Source: Trichomonas tenax (taxonomy: Eukaryota > Parabasalia > Trichomonadida > Trichomonadidae). Taken from it: DNA of 64,000 bases. Below, piece after piece: positions 1 to 11,500 of this stretch (the stretch's first letter is position 1; the number at the start of each line of letters is the position of its first letter). The position numbers were made by a program, and so were the translations under genes. The stretch spans positions 49,971 to 113,970 of the forward strand of contig JALKBU010000039.1 of the NCBI GenBank assembly GCA_023091735.1, written 5' to 3'. Under the pieces are notes generated by a model. The model was not told the DNA's origin. It saw only the letters and a list, made by a program, of their open reading frames with translations, and ran no database searches.

Positions 1-387
1 AATAGAAATGGTAGCGAATGTGATGACACTTTTGAATCATTAAAACACCTCATTCATATCCCAATCATATATTTATCACATGATGAAGCAGAAGATTATT
101 TAAAGAAATTAATAATGTATAAAGAATTATATAATACAATCAAGAAAGATAATTTAGAAGATAAAATAGTTGATGAACAAAGAGATGATTTGTTTGAAAC
201 ATTATTTATTAATGATTTCAGTCGTGAATTCCTTCATACTTTGGTCTTCCTTGATGATGCTGTAAAATCAAAATTAATCAGTAATGAAAAATCATATTTT
301 AATCAACTCTTAACACAATGTCGACATATTCAATGCTCATTCTTTATGGCTGTTCAATATTTTAAAGCCCTCTCGCCGGATATATGA
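1..387 (+). CDS. Maverick/Polinton-type packaging ATPase, C-terminal fragment (cut by window edge)
   Basis: The reading frame is open from base 1, so the gene starts outside the window; 128 residues are visible. The fragment has a hydrophobic strand ending in two acidic residues (LVFLDDAVKSKL, about residues 79-90), a Walker B-like site. A conserved stretch follows (TQCRHIQCSFFMAVQYFKAL) that resembles the sensor region of A32/FtsK-HerA packaging ATPases of Maverick/Polinton elements, which are abundant in trichomonad genomes. Walker A would lie upstream and cannot be checked. The frame ends at TGA exactly where a 100-base inverted repeat begins, so this copy is probably truncated. No other Maverick gene (polymerase B, integrase, capsid, protease) was recognised downstream. 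Family assignment rests on motif memory, not a search. Confidence 0.55.
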   Translation, partial: NRNGSECDDTFESLKHLIHIPIIYLSHDEAEDYLKKLIMYKELYNTIKKDNLEDKIVDEQRDDLFETLFINDFSREFLHTLVFLDDAVKSKLISNEKSYFNQLLTQCRHIQCSFFMAVQYFKALSPDI

Positions 388-852
388 CTCAATTGCTAAG
401 TCTTGGAAAGATAGATAACAATCACGACATGGTTCAATTCAATCAATCTATCATTTTTTTTGCTTTTTAAAATATTTTCTTTCAAATCATTTTTTTTATT
501 ATATATTGTCATTATTAACATCAAAATATAACATGTATTAGCATGCACTTCATGCACACCTATTGTGTTAAATTAAATTTGGCACTGAATCATAAATTCT
601 TTCATGGTATACTCGACAACGAATGTGAATCGTTAAACCTGATTATGCGAATTTGATGACCCTAAACATGAGCAACTTGACCAAGGAAATGTGTCAACCA
701 ATCAGGTACAATCATGAGGTTGGCTTCGGATAAAATATGTCGAAAATTTGAAACAAAAATGCAAAAAATGATGGATTGATTGAATTGAACCATGTCGTGA
801 TTGTTATCTATCTTTCCAAGACTTAGCAATTGAGTCATATGTCCGGCGAGAG
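370..852. repeat. Inverted repeat pair, about 100 bp arms, 285 bp spacer
   Basis: Bases 370-468 and the reverse complement of 755-852 are nearly identical: two substitutions in the first 80 bases, then a poly-T length difference. Both arms start CTCTCGCCGGA. The unit of about 483 bp could be a MITE-like element. However, the left arm also encodes the last residues of the ATPase (LSPDI), so the right arm may instead be an inverted duplicate of transposon sequence. No clear target-site duplication flanks it. Confidence 0.75.
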
Positions 853-1561
853 CTTCTCATTTTATTTTAGGTATTTAATCACCAGCATGGATTGGGCTCT
901 CTGAAATTTCTTGAATATTATATATGGACTACTGTCACCTATGGGGATGCCGCAAAATGAAAATTCCACTCAGTTTTTAGACGAATTACTCAATATCAAG
1001 CAAAACAAATTTTAGGTTTTTACAATTTCAGAGCATTTTCCTCTAATTCTTTGGCTGTCCACACTTTGGTTTTTGAGTTCAAAATTTTCCTCCAGAATTG
1101 CTATCAGCAACATGTTGTAATATGGATTTTGAACAAATTAAGCTTTTTTGAACGTTAGATCCTGAGAAATTTTCAAGCAACGATATGAAGGAAAAAAGTG
1201 AGAAAAATGCTCATTTTTTCATCAAAAGTCTTATTTTCCAGATCCGAGGTGCTCATTCGCTTGAGACGTTATAGAGGAAAGTATGTATGAAAAACAGCTA
1301 CGAGAAATTTTTTTGTATCTTGAGAAAAAGTAACTTTATAAGCACGCTTTGAGTAGTTTACATCAATAAGGTTAGTTCCTGTCTGTCCTTTAAAAATTAT
1401 TAAAAATTTAAATTGTTATTTCTTGTTGTCATTATCACAGAAATGTTTGACTAGAATACTGTTGCATGTATAACTAAACTAGGATAGAATTTTATTAAAT
1501 CAAGATAAATTATTTTTTTCCGATACATAAACATCATATTTGAAAATGTAGAAAACAGAGC
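853..1561. other. Intergenic, no gene recognised
   Basis: AT-rich sequence without a long reading frame on either strand. It may be decayed transposon DNA from the element at the left edge. Nothing specific could be supported. Confidence 0.5.
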
Positions 1562-2560
1562 TCATGGCTGAGCGAGCTTCGGCATTGGAGCTCCGTTTGG
1601 TAACTTTGTTACTGAAAACAACGGCTTAAAGAAGTTGTGCTTCATTAACTGCGCTGCTGTCGGTCTCTTGCTTGGGTTGTAAACGAAGATTGACTTTAAC
1701 AAGTCAATGAGCAATGGATCGCATTTGTATGGAAGAATTATAGAAATGTCTGCAATCCTTTCTTCCATTGGGAAAGGAATAGGATGGGGAAAACTTTGGT
1801 CTTCTTCTTGTATTGGTTCTCCAAGAACTTTAACAATCATTTCCATTTGATCTGTATCGTTTGTTCCTGGAAACATCTGAATATTGTTGAGGACCATCTC
1901 TGCGATGACGCATCCTGCGGCCCAGATATCAATTTCTGTTGAATACGTTCTATTTCCGAGCAATAATTCTGGTGCTCTGTAATTTAATGAACCAACTTCA
2001 GGAACAGAGTTTCTATCGTTCAAAATGAACTTAGCTGAACCAAAATCACAGATTTTAACATCTCCGTGTAAAGGATTAACCAAAATATTTTCCGGTTTTA
2101 TGTCTCTGTGTGCGATTCCGAGAGCGTGGAGGTCTCTCAGACCGGCCAAGATCTGATAAGAGTACAATTTATGAAGAATATAATCGAAATTCGATGAGAA
2201 AAACCTTGATTCTTTGATACAATGCCTTAAAGACATCGGCAAGAACTCGGTGACTAGGAAAAGATAAGTATTATCTGTTCTGCTCTCTTTTTCCGTGTAG
2301 TAATCGAGTAATGACAAGCAATATTTCGATTTTAACGATTTTAATACTTCAAGTTCGCGGTTCTTGAAATGTGGGTTCTGAAAGACTTTCTTCACTGCTA
2401 CAATATTTCCAGATTGCGATATTGACTGGAAAACAGTTCCAAATGCGCCCGAGCCAATATGCTGAACAACGCGGTACTTAAATTTCGGCGGCTGTAATTC
2501 GTTTGCTTTTGGAATCTCATGAATCGCTGTGTTTGTCTTCTGTAATGGAGGCTTCATCAT
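1562..2560 (-). CDS. GSK3/shaggy-type CMGC protein kinase
   Basis: Intact 332-residue Ser/Thr kinase. Visible motifs are the glycine loop GSGAFGTV (36-43), catalytic Lys57 in VAVKK, HRDIKPEN (151-158), DFGSAK (172-177) and RAPE (195-198). Three residues that let GSK3 bind primed phospho-substrates are all present: Arg68 in NREL, Arg152 in HRD and Lys177 after DFG, equivalent to human GSK3-beta R96, R180 and K205. This marks it as GSK3 rather than another CMGC kinase. The activation-loop tyrosine (Y216 in human) aligns with Glu188, an acidic substitution that could make the kinase constitutively active. The gene starts with two consecutive ATGs, and a TGACAT motif lies about 25 bases upstream. 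The stop is TGA. Length fits a compact GSK3 with a 30-residue N-terminus. Confidence 0.9.
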   Translation of the reverse strand: MMKPPLQKTNTAIHEIPKANELQPPKFKYRVVQHIGSGAFGTVFQSISQSGNIVAVKKVFQNPHFKNRELEVLKSLKSKYCLSLLDYYTEKESRTDNTYLFLVTEFLPMSLRHCIKESRFFSSNFDYILHKLYSYQILAGLRDLHALGIAHRDIKPENILVNPLHGDVKICDFGSAKFILNDRNSVPEVGSLNYRAPELLLGNRTYSTEIDIWAAGCVIAEMVLNNIQMFPGTNDTDQMEMIVKVLGEPIQEEDQSFPHPIPFPMEERIADISIILPYKCDPLLIDLLKSIFVYNPSKRPTAAQLMKHNFFKPLFSVTKLPNGAPMPKLAQP

Positions 2561-4209
2561 CTTTTTAGTTTTTTGAATGTCAGAAATTCTTATCGTTCAA
2601 TTTTTTTGAAAATTTTAATAATCTTTCGTTAAATTACATTTTAAGTTTGTTGGGTATAATAAAGAGTAATGAAAAAGTGATGGATTTACATGGCAAATGT
2701 ATTTCATTTTGACATGTAAAATTGGTTGATTTATAAAGTATACATTTGCTAATTATTTATAAGTTCAATAAAACTTGTTATAGCATCTGCAAATCTTATT
2801 AGAGAATCTATCAAGCTTGTTAAAGCATTTATTAAGCTTGTTAGAGCGTCTATCAAGCTTAATAGAACACCCTTTGTTAAAATGGCAGACTTTACATGTC
2901 AAAACATATTTATAACTGTCATGTAAACATGTCACTTTTCATACCTCTTTATTATACCCTACAAATTGCATTCTAAGTATAGTTAAATTTGAATCTAACG
3001 ATGAAATCATAAATTTCATGAAATTATTATCGGAAATGTTAAATACAGTATATATTGCCGAAAATCTTGGAGTATTGAAAATATTAAGAGAGTCATGAAA
3101 ATTTGCAACTTTAATAATTATTTTATTTTGATCTATGTCATTAATAGAGCATATGAGTTGATTAAAGAATTGAAGAGGAGTACTCAATAATATTCACAAT
3201 GTTTTCGATTTTTGAGGTGGTTTTCAAAATATAATATATAAAAACTGCGGTTCTAATATTTCATTTAACTTTTATATTCAAAGCCTGAAGCTTTATCTAT
3301 AGTTGTAATATTGTATAATAAACATATTTATAGATGTATTTCAATCATAACTATTTTATATTGATGATATTTTCTACATAATCTTTTTTTCTAATGCCAA
3401 ACAAATGTATTGCTATCATATCATTGATATTCACTATAAAATCAATGAACGTAGGATTGTATTTTTGCGATCCTATTTTTTTGCATTTTCATACCACATC
3501 CATTAAATAGAACCTAAATGCATCAAAAAATCAAAATTCTGTCAATGAATTTAATCAAATTTAAGACCAATTAGTTTTAAAATATGATAATTTAAAACAA
3601 TATCTTATGGAGATTTTAAATATTATAGAATGACAAAAATAAATTTTCGATCGATTTTTTCCATTTTTGTAATCACCATATGATATAGCATTCAATTTTA
3701 TCATAAAAACGATTCCTTGTTTTTCTCGCAAAATTTGGAATTGATCGAATTTGACATGTTTTCCACCTTTTACATACTCTATATATGTGATGACTGTGAT
3801 AAAATTTTCAAATAATGATGTCAAAACAATGAGTATTTTTTCTTATTGATTTAATCACTCCATAACATATAATTTCTGAATTTCTTGTCAAATTTAGTTT
3901 TTGTACATTTATTGATCGAAGAAAAATTTTATAATGCAATTTTAAGCCTGATAACTTTGATTATAGGTTTTGTACATTGTGTAAATCAGATTTCCAACAG
4001 AAATATTTTGATTTCGTATATTTTGATCCAAAATTGAATCGTTTTTGTTGTTTTGTTTTCTCCTTTTTTTACTGCATCAAAAAATACTGTATTTTGGCAA
4101 AGAAACAGTATCTGCATCGTTATACACATGGATAACATTACGATGAAAGAATAAAAAAAAATCAAAAACGAAAAATTACTGAGATTCCTTTGTTCTTCAT
4201 GGAATAACT
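2561..4209. other. Intergenic with TGACATGTAAA motifs and a tandem repeat
   Basis: Very AT-rich. It contains TGACATGTAAA at 2710-2720, its reverse complement at 2891-2901, GTCATGTAAA at 2918-2927 and TGTCACTTTT at 2930-2939, all in the 5' region of the kinase gene. Short reading frames at 2939-3187 and 3561-3824 (-) have no recognisable domain and may be relics. Confidence 0.5.
2771..2872. repeat. Degenerate tandem repeat, 20-22 bp unit, about five copies
   Basis: Units begin at 2771, 2791, 2813, 2834 and 2855 (last one partial). They follow the pattern AAGCTTGTTAGAGCATCTATC with a few substitutions each. The array lies between two TGACATGTAAA motifs of opposite orientation. Confidence 0.7.
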
Positions 4210-7085
4210 TATTCAATGGCAGCTATCAGCAGAGCAACGGAAATGGCCAAATTGATGATTGCAGAATGTATTGAATGCATAGTCACAATAAACATAAATT
4301 TTGACATTCTTTTCACTAATGAATTGACTCAAGATACTGTTAGTTATATCTTCTTCACCAAAAAATATATAATAATATTTGAATTATTTGGGAGTGAATC
4401 TGCAAAAAGATCAATATTTCCATGAATGTTGATAATTTTGAGATTATTGCAATTGAAGAAAGATTTCTTTCCTATTGTTAGTAATTCATTAACCGAAGTA
4501 GATAAGAATGTTATATTTTCCAGAGATGAGCAATTTTGGAATGAACTGATTCCGATGTATTCGATTTGAGGACCGAAATTTATTGAAGATAGAGAAGAAT
4601 AATACGAAAATGAAAAGTTTCTGATTGATGTAATTTTTTCGCCAATATTGAACTCATTCAACGAAGAACATCCATAGAATAAATAATTTGATATGATTGA
4701 TAATGAATTTGACAATGAAATATTTGTCACATTGATACAATATATGAATGAACCATTTCCAATTTTGGTCAAAGATTGAGGTAATATTATATTATTTATA
4801 CTTGCGTGTCCTTCAAATGAATAGTGACCAATTGATGTTAATCAACTGTTATCTATATATGTTGTTGATGAGAGGTTAATACATAACTTGAACGCACAAT
4901 TTCCAATAGTTTTGCATGAAGATGGAATTCTAATCGTATTCAATGATCGGCAATTAATGAATGCCATATCTCCAATAGAATCAAGCGATGATTCTTCAAT
5001 AAATGAAACAAATTCAATGTTCAAATTAGAAAAGACATTATTTTGTAATATTCTCAATTTGTTTGGAATGTTGATAGTATTCAAAGAGAAGTAATCAACA
5101 AATGAAGCGTTGTTAATTTAGAGTCATCTTCAATATCAATATTTACCAAATTGAGACATCCATAGAAACAGTTTTCTCCACTAGTTGTGCAATTAGAAGG
5201 AATATTGATGTGTTTCAGATTTGTGCAGTTCTTGAATGTATTGTCTCCAAGATTTACCAATGAGCAATATTTTCCAAAGTTTACACTATTAAGATTAGAA
5301 CATCCTTCAAATACTGAAATAGATTCAAGATTTATTTTGGAATTGTCTGGAAAATTAGCCGATTCAAGAGAAATGCAATTATAGAATGCTTGAGAGCCAA
5401 TAATATTACAAGATGATGGAATTGTAATCTGAATTAACTTACAGCAGTTGAAAAATGAAAAATCTCTTATTTCTTCGAGATTTGAATTTAGAGTAAATGT
5501 GATTGCTTCAATATTTAGGTTTTTGAACAAAGAAGTATTGATGATCCTCAATTCATTAGGAACTGAAAACTGCTTCAATGAAACACATCCATCAAAAACT
5601 AAAATCTCAATAATTCGAAGATCCGAGCTATAATAGATTTCGATAACAGACAATTTAACGCAACCAGAAAAGCAATGTTATCCAATTGAAATACAGTTAA
5701 ATGTGATTTTTATGTATTCCATGCTAATGCAGTTAGAAAACGTATATGGATCAAGAGATGTCATTTCGATATGGTGAAGGAAAACTATTGATGAAAGTGA
5801 TGGAAATTGAGAAAACAAAAAACTTCTATTCAAAATACACTTGCAGTTATCTGAAAAGATGGTTCTACGAAGAGATTGTGAGGAAGAAAATGTTGAATAC
5901 TCAATTGAATCCAGTTCCGTATGTATGATAATACTCTCAAGATTTGTTAGATGTGAAATTTAATCTGCATCAATATGTGAAAGTTGGCAACCATCTGTGA
6001 AATTTAATTCCTTCAATTTGAAGCAAGTTGAAAATGCTTTCAAATTAATATTGGTAACTGATTGTTCGATTGTCTCATTTTCACGCCCTGGAGGACACAT
6101 GACAAGAACAAATCCATTTTTGCTATAAACAATTCCATCTATATCTTTGTAATTAGTGTTTGAACTTTCAACTCGAACTTCAATCAATTTTGAGCAATTA
6201 TAAAACAATTCTGGATCAATTTGGACAATGCTTCCTGGTATAGTTACTGTTATAAGAGAATGACAGTCTCTCCAATCACTGGCTCCAAAACGCGTCAACT
6301 TGGATCCACTTTCGAATGTTATTGAATTAAGATTAAAATGTTCTGTCCAAATTCCTGGCATAAGAGTTGTTACAGAATTTGGAATTCTTATGTATTTAAT
6401 ATTTGTCCGATAAAATGCATTCTGCCAAATTTCTGTCAGCGATGTTCCATCTGAAAACTGAACACTTATTAATTGTGCACAACCATAAAATGCTTCTTCT
6501 TCTATTTTAAGAACATTCTTCGGGATGATAATTTCCTTGATGAATGTGTATTTAAATATCTGCTTTGGAATTATTGACAATGGGCAATTGATATCAAATA
6601 TAAGGTTTTGGATAGCGGATTTACAAAAACAACCTTCGTCCATTTCAATTAGATTGATTCCAAACCTGACTTCGATGCAATTTGCAAATTGAAATGCGGT
6701 TTTTGAAGTATTTTGTGGACCTCCACCAAGGAAAATTGGAAATACTACTGAAGAGTGTGTGAAAGCTTTACTTTTAATAATTTTTAGAGATTCAGGAAAA
6801 GTGATGTTCGAAATCTCATTTGAATCTTGAAATGCACTCTCACCAATTGATTCCAGATTTCCTAAAATTGTGAAGCTTTGTTAATACAGAGAAACAGAAT
6901 GAACCGATTTCTTTGTATGTTTCAATTAAATTAACAACTTCAATTCCGCCAACATTGCAATGTTTTTTTTGAAGATTATAGATAACTTCATCTTCCACAT
7001 AAAAATTTTTATTTCCGCTTTCAACTTCGATCGATGTTAAGTTAATTTGGTTTTGGAGAATGCTGCTTACGATTTTTGTCAGTCA
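4210..7085 (-). pseudogene. BspA-like leucine-rich-repeat surface protein, decayed
   Basis: On the minus strand, 23-residue BspA-type (LRR_5) repeats run from about 7085 to 4430, with patterns such as IGDMAFINCRSLNTIRIP and IPSNCTTSGENCFYGC. The N-terminal part (SIEVESGNKNFYVEDE) and a C-terminal hydrophobic segment (AIINLAISVALLIAAIE, near 4220) are both visible. The family is a large, membrane-anchored surface family in trichomonads thought to mediate host or microbe contact. The frame is broken by a TAA at about 5960, a TAA near 5680, a TGA near 4843 and single-base frameshifts near 6870 and 5100; a further shift probably lies near 4345. The longest uninterrupted piece is about 300 codons (6873-5960). 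No complete protein can be made, so this is a pseudogene of a once full-length member. Confidence 0.85.
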
Positions 7086-7928
7086 CAATGAATATATTTC
7101 CACACCAATGTGAATTATATTGATGATATATTCAAGTAAATAGATAACTTGAATTAAAAGAAAACTTCAACATATATTCTTTAGAATTGTTTTGAAAATA
7201 TCATCAAAATTATGAATTATTATAAACAAAAATAATGATTTAATTTGATTTTAACTATTATATATATTTCTCACAGAAAAACTATATAAATTATCTTGAA
7301 ATTTTGAAATTCAATATTGATAATTTGTTATTTGTTTATCATTTATTACATTTCTGTCATAAATATATTGCGATGCTATTACCGTGACTCAGCAACGTTA
7401 TTCTCATGGAATGAAGTGTGAATACAAAGATACTTTTAAAGAGCAAATTAATAGAGGTTCATTTTCGAGCAGACTCAATATATCACCTTCATTTCGATAT
7501 CCAATCAAATTATTGGTATAATACTTTAAAGTATTCAATGCAGAAGAGATGTGAACTTTTTTGGGTCAATATTTTGATACTGAAGAATTTTTATCTCTTT
7601 ACAGTAGAGATTGTGATCGACATTGAACCATAAATAGCTCTCAGATTCTTACAAAAAGTGCAGAAATCATTAATACACTTTATTGCTAATATCATAGCAC
7701 CGATAAAATTACCATAGCTCTCATTATTGCTGAATATTTTCAAAATGATTTGGTCCCTCATTTAGGTTTTATTTTTCTTCTCCAGTTCTCCCATACTATG
7801 TTTATATAATAGAATAATGCTACATAATATAAATATGAAGTATTTTTGAAAGATTTCATATAGAAGTCTTTGAAGTGAAGATAATATAATTAATTTGACA
7901 TGTAAACAGTTTTCTGTCATAAAAAACA
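7086..7928. other. Intergenic between BspA relic and acetyltransferase
   Basis: AT-rich. A 71-codon plus-strand frame at 7418-7633 shows no domain, and I regard it as chance. The last 40 bases hold the motif listed at 7896-7906. Confidence 0.5.
7896..7906 (+). promoter_or_regulatory. TGACATGTAAA motif upstream of NAA10-type gene
   Basis: The exact 11-mer lies 22 bases before the ATG, followed by CTGTCATAA 10 bases before the ATG. The same 11-mer or its complement recurs near 2.71, 2.89, 17.67 and 34.57 kb. Role inferred from recurrence and position only. Confidence 0.4.
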
Positions 7929-8459
7929 ATGCCCATCAGTATTCGCCGTGTTAAAATCGACGATATCACAGATATGCAGCAGACAAATTTGCACTGCCTC
8001 CCAGAAAACTACCAACTGTGGTTTTGGCTCTATCACTATCTTGTTGCGCCACAAGCAACGCATGTTACTATAAACTGCAGAGGCCAGTTAATTGGCTATG
8101 TCCTCGCGAAGACAGAAGAGGAGAAGAAGGGAACCATCGGTCAAGTTACATCTGTTGCCGTTTATAATGGTTTCAGAAAATTAGGATTGGCTTCAAATCT
8201 CTTAAATGACACACAAATACAACTCAAAGCGTGTTTCAATGCGAAATCAGTTACATTAAACGTTAGAGAAACAAATAGAGGTGGACATATCTTATATATG
8301 CACAAAATGCAGTATAAGATGGAGAAATCGGAATCGAATTACTATGCTGATGGTGAAGCTGGATGGTTGCTGCGGTATACTTTCCCTGTTGATCCAGAAG
8401 AAGAAAAACGAAATATTTCGAAACCATTGAAATGGAATAAGAACCAAGGAAAACGATAG
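7929..8459 (+). CDS. N-terminal acetyltransferase A catalytic subunit (NAA10/ARD1-type GNAT)
   Basis: Intact 176-residue GNAT protein. It shows the NAA10-specific LPENYQ segment (24-29), IGYVLAK (55-61), the acetyl-CoA pyrophosphate-binding motif R-K-L-G-L-A (83-88), LNVRETNRGG, and YYADGE near residue 138. These match the catalytic subunit of NatA, which acetylates N-terminal Ser, Ala, Thr, Gly or Val exposed after Met removal, on ribosomes together with an NAA15 auxiliary subunit (not in this window). It ends in a short basic tail (KPLKWNKNQGKR) and TAG. The start is the first ATG, 22 bases after a TGACATGTAAA motif. Confidence 0.93.
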   Translation: MPISIRRVKIDDITDMQQTNLHCLPENYQLWFWLYHYLVAPQATHVTINCRGQLIGYVLAKTEEEKKGTIGQVTSVAVYNGFRKLGLASNLLNDTQIQLKACFNAKSVTLNVRETNRGGHILYMHKMQYKMEKSESNYYADGEAGWLLRYTFPVDPEEEKRNISKPLKWNKNQGKR

Positions 8460-8553
8460 ATTCTATTTTATCTACTCTAGATTAATAAATAATGTCGATT
8501 ATATAAAAAAATTTCAACAATTAATTATATAACACAAAATAACAAACAATTGT

Positions 8554-11500
8554 TTAATATTGATTCATAAGTCTCTTAATTCTTGATCCGAATGATGTAT
8601 GTGATTCTATTGGTCTTTCATCTTTCTTGTTCAAAAGCATTTCAAGTTTTTGACGTGCTGAAGGTTCTTCCAATGGTTTCGGTGGCTTTGTGATGTCATC
8701 GAAGCGAGATCTCTGTCTACCATTTCGAAGACTGTTGGCTTTTTCGTAAAATTCATCCGAGATCTTCGAATATGGATTCAAAGGCATTAAATCATCTTCA
8801 TTTGCAGCTCTTAGTTTCGGAGAATCATGTTTTGATACACTTTGAGCTCTCCTTGAATCTCTCTGATGTCTCTTTTGATCATAATCTTTTTCAGGAACTC
8901 TCATTCTGTGGTGATCATCATTCCTTAAATCAATTTTCTGGTTTCTTTGATGATGATGTCTGCTCTCACTTTGAGGGCGTGAATGAGAGTGTCTTGAATG
9001 ATGAGAAGGAGGTGATTGATAAGAAACAGAATATGAATATGGATAAGATGATGAATAGTATTCTGATTCTGAATATGAACATGGAGGTGTTGAAATTCTT
9101 CCAATTCCAGAAACAAATGGTTCAGGAGGTAAAACTTTATGAGGATGTTTTTCTTGAGGCATTATCGCTGATGAATTTCTTCTTGAACTATGTCTTTGTG
9201 GTGATTTTGGTTTTCTCTCATCCACTTTCTCAAAATATTGAGCATTTCCATTTAATTCAATCATTAAAGGCTGTGGTCTATACACTTTGAGATTATTTCC
9301 TTGCGCTCTATTTGGTGATCTTGGTTTCTCCATTTCATTATTCTTTTGATTTTCAAAGTTCTCCATTTGTCCTTTATGCCTTGGAGAACCAGTTTCGACA
9401 AATTCATTTTCCTGTTTCTTCTTTCTTTTCGGAGATCCATATGTTTCAGCAATAATGTTCGGCATTTGATAATCATTTTGTTTGCGAGGTGATCTTTGCT
9501 TGTAATCGCTCTTTGGTGATGGTTCTCCATATTTTTCTAAATGAAGAATTTCAGGATTGATTTTAAGTGACAATGGTGGCTGTTGAATTTTGTTTTCGAG
9601 TGCTTTATTCTTTCTGTTTTTCTTCTTCTTTGGAATCTGTTCATATGATGGATCATTGATATCAGCAAAATCATTTTCATCATCGTTTTTGTTCTTCCTT
9701 GATTTTCTTTGGCTTGCTTTCTTTAATATTGATTCGTTTTCATCTTCTTGCATCGATTTCTTTATCTCATTTCCTTCTAGTTGCTTTTGCTTCTTTGTTC
9801 TCCTTGGAGGAACTGCTTCTGGATTTTCTTCAATCTGTTTCGGTTTTCGCTTTTCACGCTTCTTGACTTCTGGATTAATTTCTTCTAATTCTATCCGCTT
9901 TCTTGGAGATTTCTTGTTTTCTCCATCACTGTTAAATGTGTTTCTGTTCTTTTTAGGTGAAGCCTGAATTTTTTCTATATCAATCATAAGCGACTTCGTT
10001 TCTCGTTTGCGTCCTGGTGAAATTAAAACAGAATCAATTTGATTGTCGTTCTTCTTTGATGTTGGAGAATCAAAGCTTCTCATTCCATTCTTTTTTGGAC
10101 TAAGAACAGGCTCTTTCTGAACTTCATCAGTTATTTCCTTCTTTGCTTCATCATCAGTAGAAAATCTATCTAATTTCGAGTTTGACATATGATATTCGCT
10201 AACAAAATCAGACATTTGCTGAGAAATCGACTTTTTGTCATCTGGAAGCTGAATAACAACACTTGTTGAATTCATAATGAGACTGTTACTTGTTGGAGTT
10301 CTCGAAATCATTAAAATATCTTTTGTGTTTTCCCGCATTTTTTCAGCAGTTTCTCGTGTGATATAAAGTTTCTTTTCATCATGTTTTGTCGGTAATAAGA
10401 AAGGCTTTGTGAATGGAGATTTCTCAGGAACTGTGAATGAGCTTGAATGAATTTGCGTTCCTTCTTCTGGTTTCTTGAACATGTTGATTGTTTCATCATA
10501 AATTTGGCGTGAAATGATATTATTATCTTTGAGTTCAATGAAATCATTCAAAGGAAATGCAATGGATGTCTTTAAAGATCCACCAGCAGCTTCAATCAAG
10601 TTCATTATCGCTTCACTGTTTTGAGGATGATTTCCATCGAATGCAACATAATCTAAAGTAGACTTTGGAGAGAATAAATCGCGCATATATAACAAAGCAG
10701 CATCAGGGATTTTGTTGTTCGAAAGATCAATCTGTTTGATTGTTGTGAACTTGAGAGCATCAACAATCCTTGCAACAGCCGCAGCAAGGAATATATTACC
10801 AGAACCTTGAACAGATAAATATCTGACTGATGGTGTAATATTAATGAATTTGCAAAGTAGATCTAATTCCACAGATAATTCACTGAAAACTCCATCCAAA
10901 TGAAGTGTATCCAAATATGGAGATTTCCTGAGATATTCGAAGAATCCAAAATCAACTGGATTGCAATTCCATTTCAATGAGATGAGTGGAAAATATAAAC
11001 TTTGTCCAAACTCAACAGAAAGTCGTTCAAACTCTTGTGGATTTGCAATAGCATTGGAAAGATCAATATGCAATCCTAGTTCTTTTCGCATCGTGATAAC
11101 CTTGAATATGTTGACGAGAGTTCCATCTGCCCATGTAACGTGATGGGCTTTGAGTTTTGTCAATGATTTTGGAAGCTGAATAGCATTTGGAGGCAATCTG
11201 TCGCATTTATTGTAGCTGACATCGAGAGTTCTCAATAATGGAAGCTGAGTGATGTGAATGATATCTTCAACCAACAAATCACAATTTGCAACTGAAAAAT
11301 AAACAAGACGAGGAATATTTGGAATCAAATTAATTAAATCAAGATGTGGCGTGTTATCGAGATTTAAGTATGACAAATTCATCATCATGTTTGCAGTAAA
11401 GAAATTTGTATAAAATGACATCTTAGTTTCAGCTATAAATGCGTTATGCAAAGATAATGATTGAATTGATTTGCAATCACAGAAATTTGATAAAGACACC

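Noticed and set aside
7418..7633. 71-codon plus-strand frame
   Set aside because: No domain, no codon bias like neighbours, no start motif; regarded as chance in AT-rich spacer.
9590..9967. 125-codon plus-strand frame, Phe/Ser-rich
   Set aside because: Antisense shadow of the Lys/Arg-rich tail of the CARMIL-like gene.
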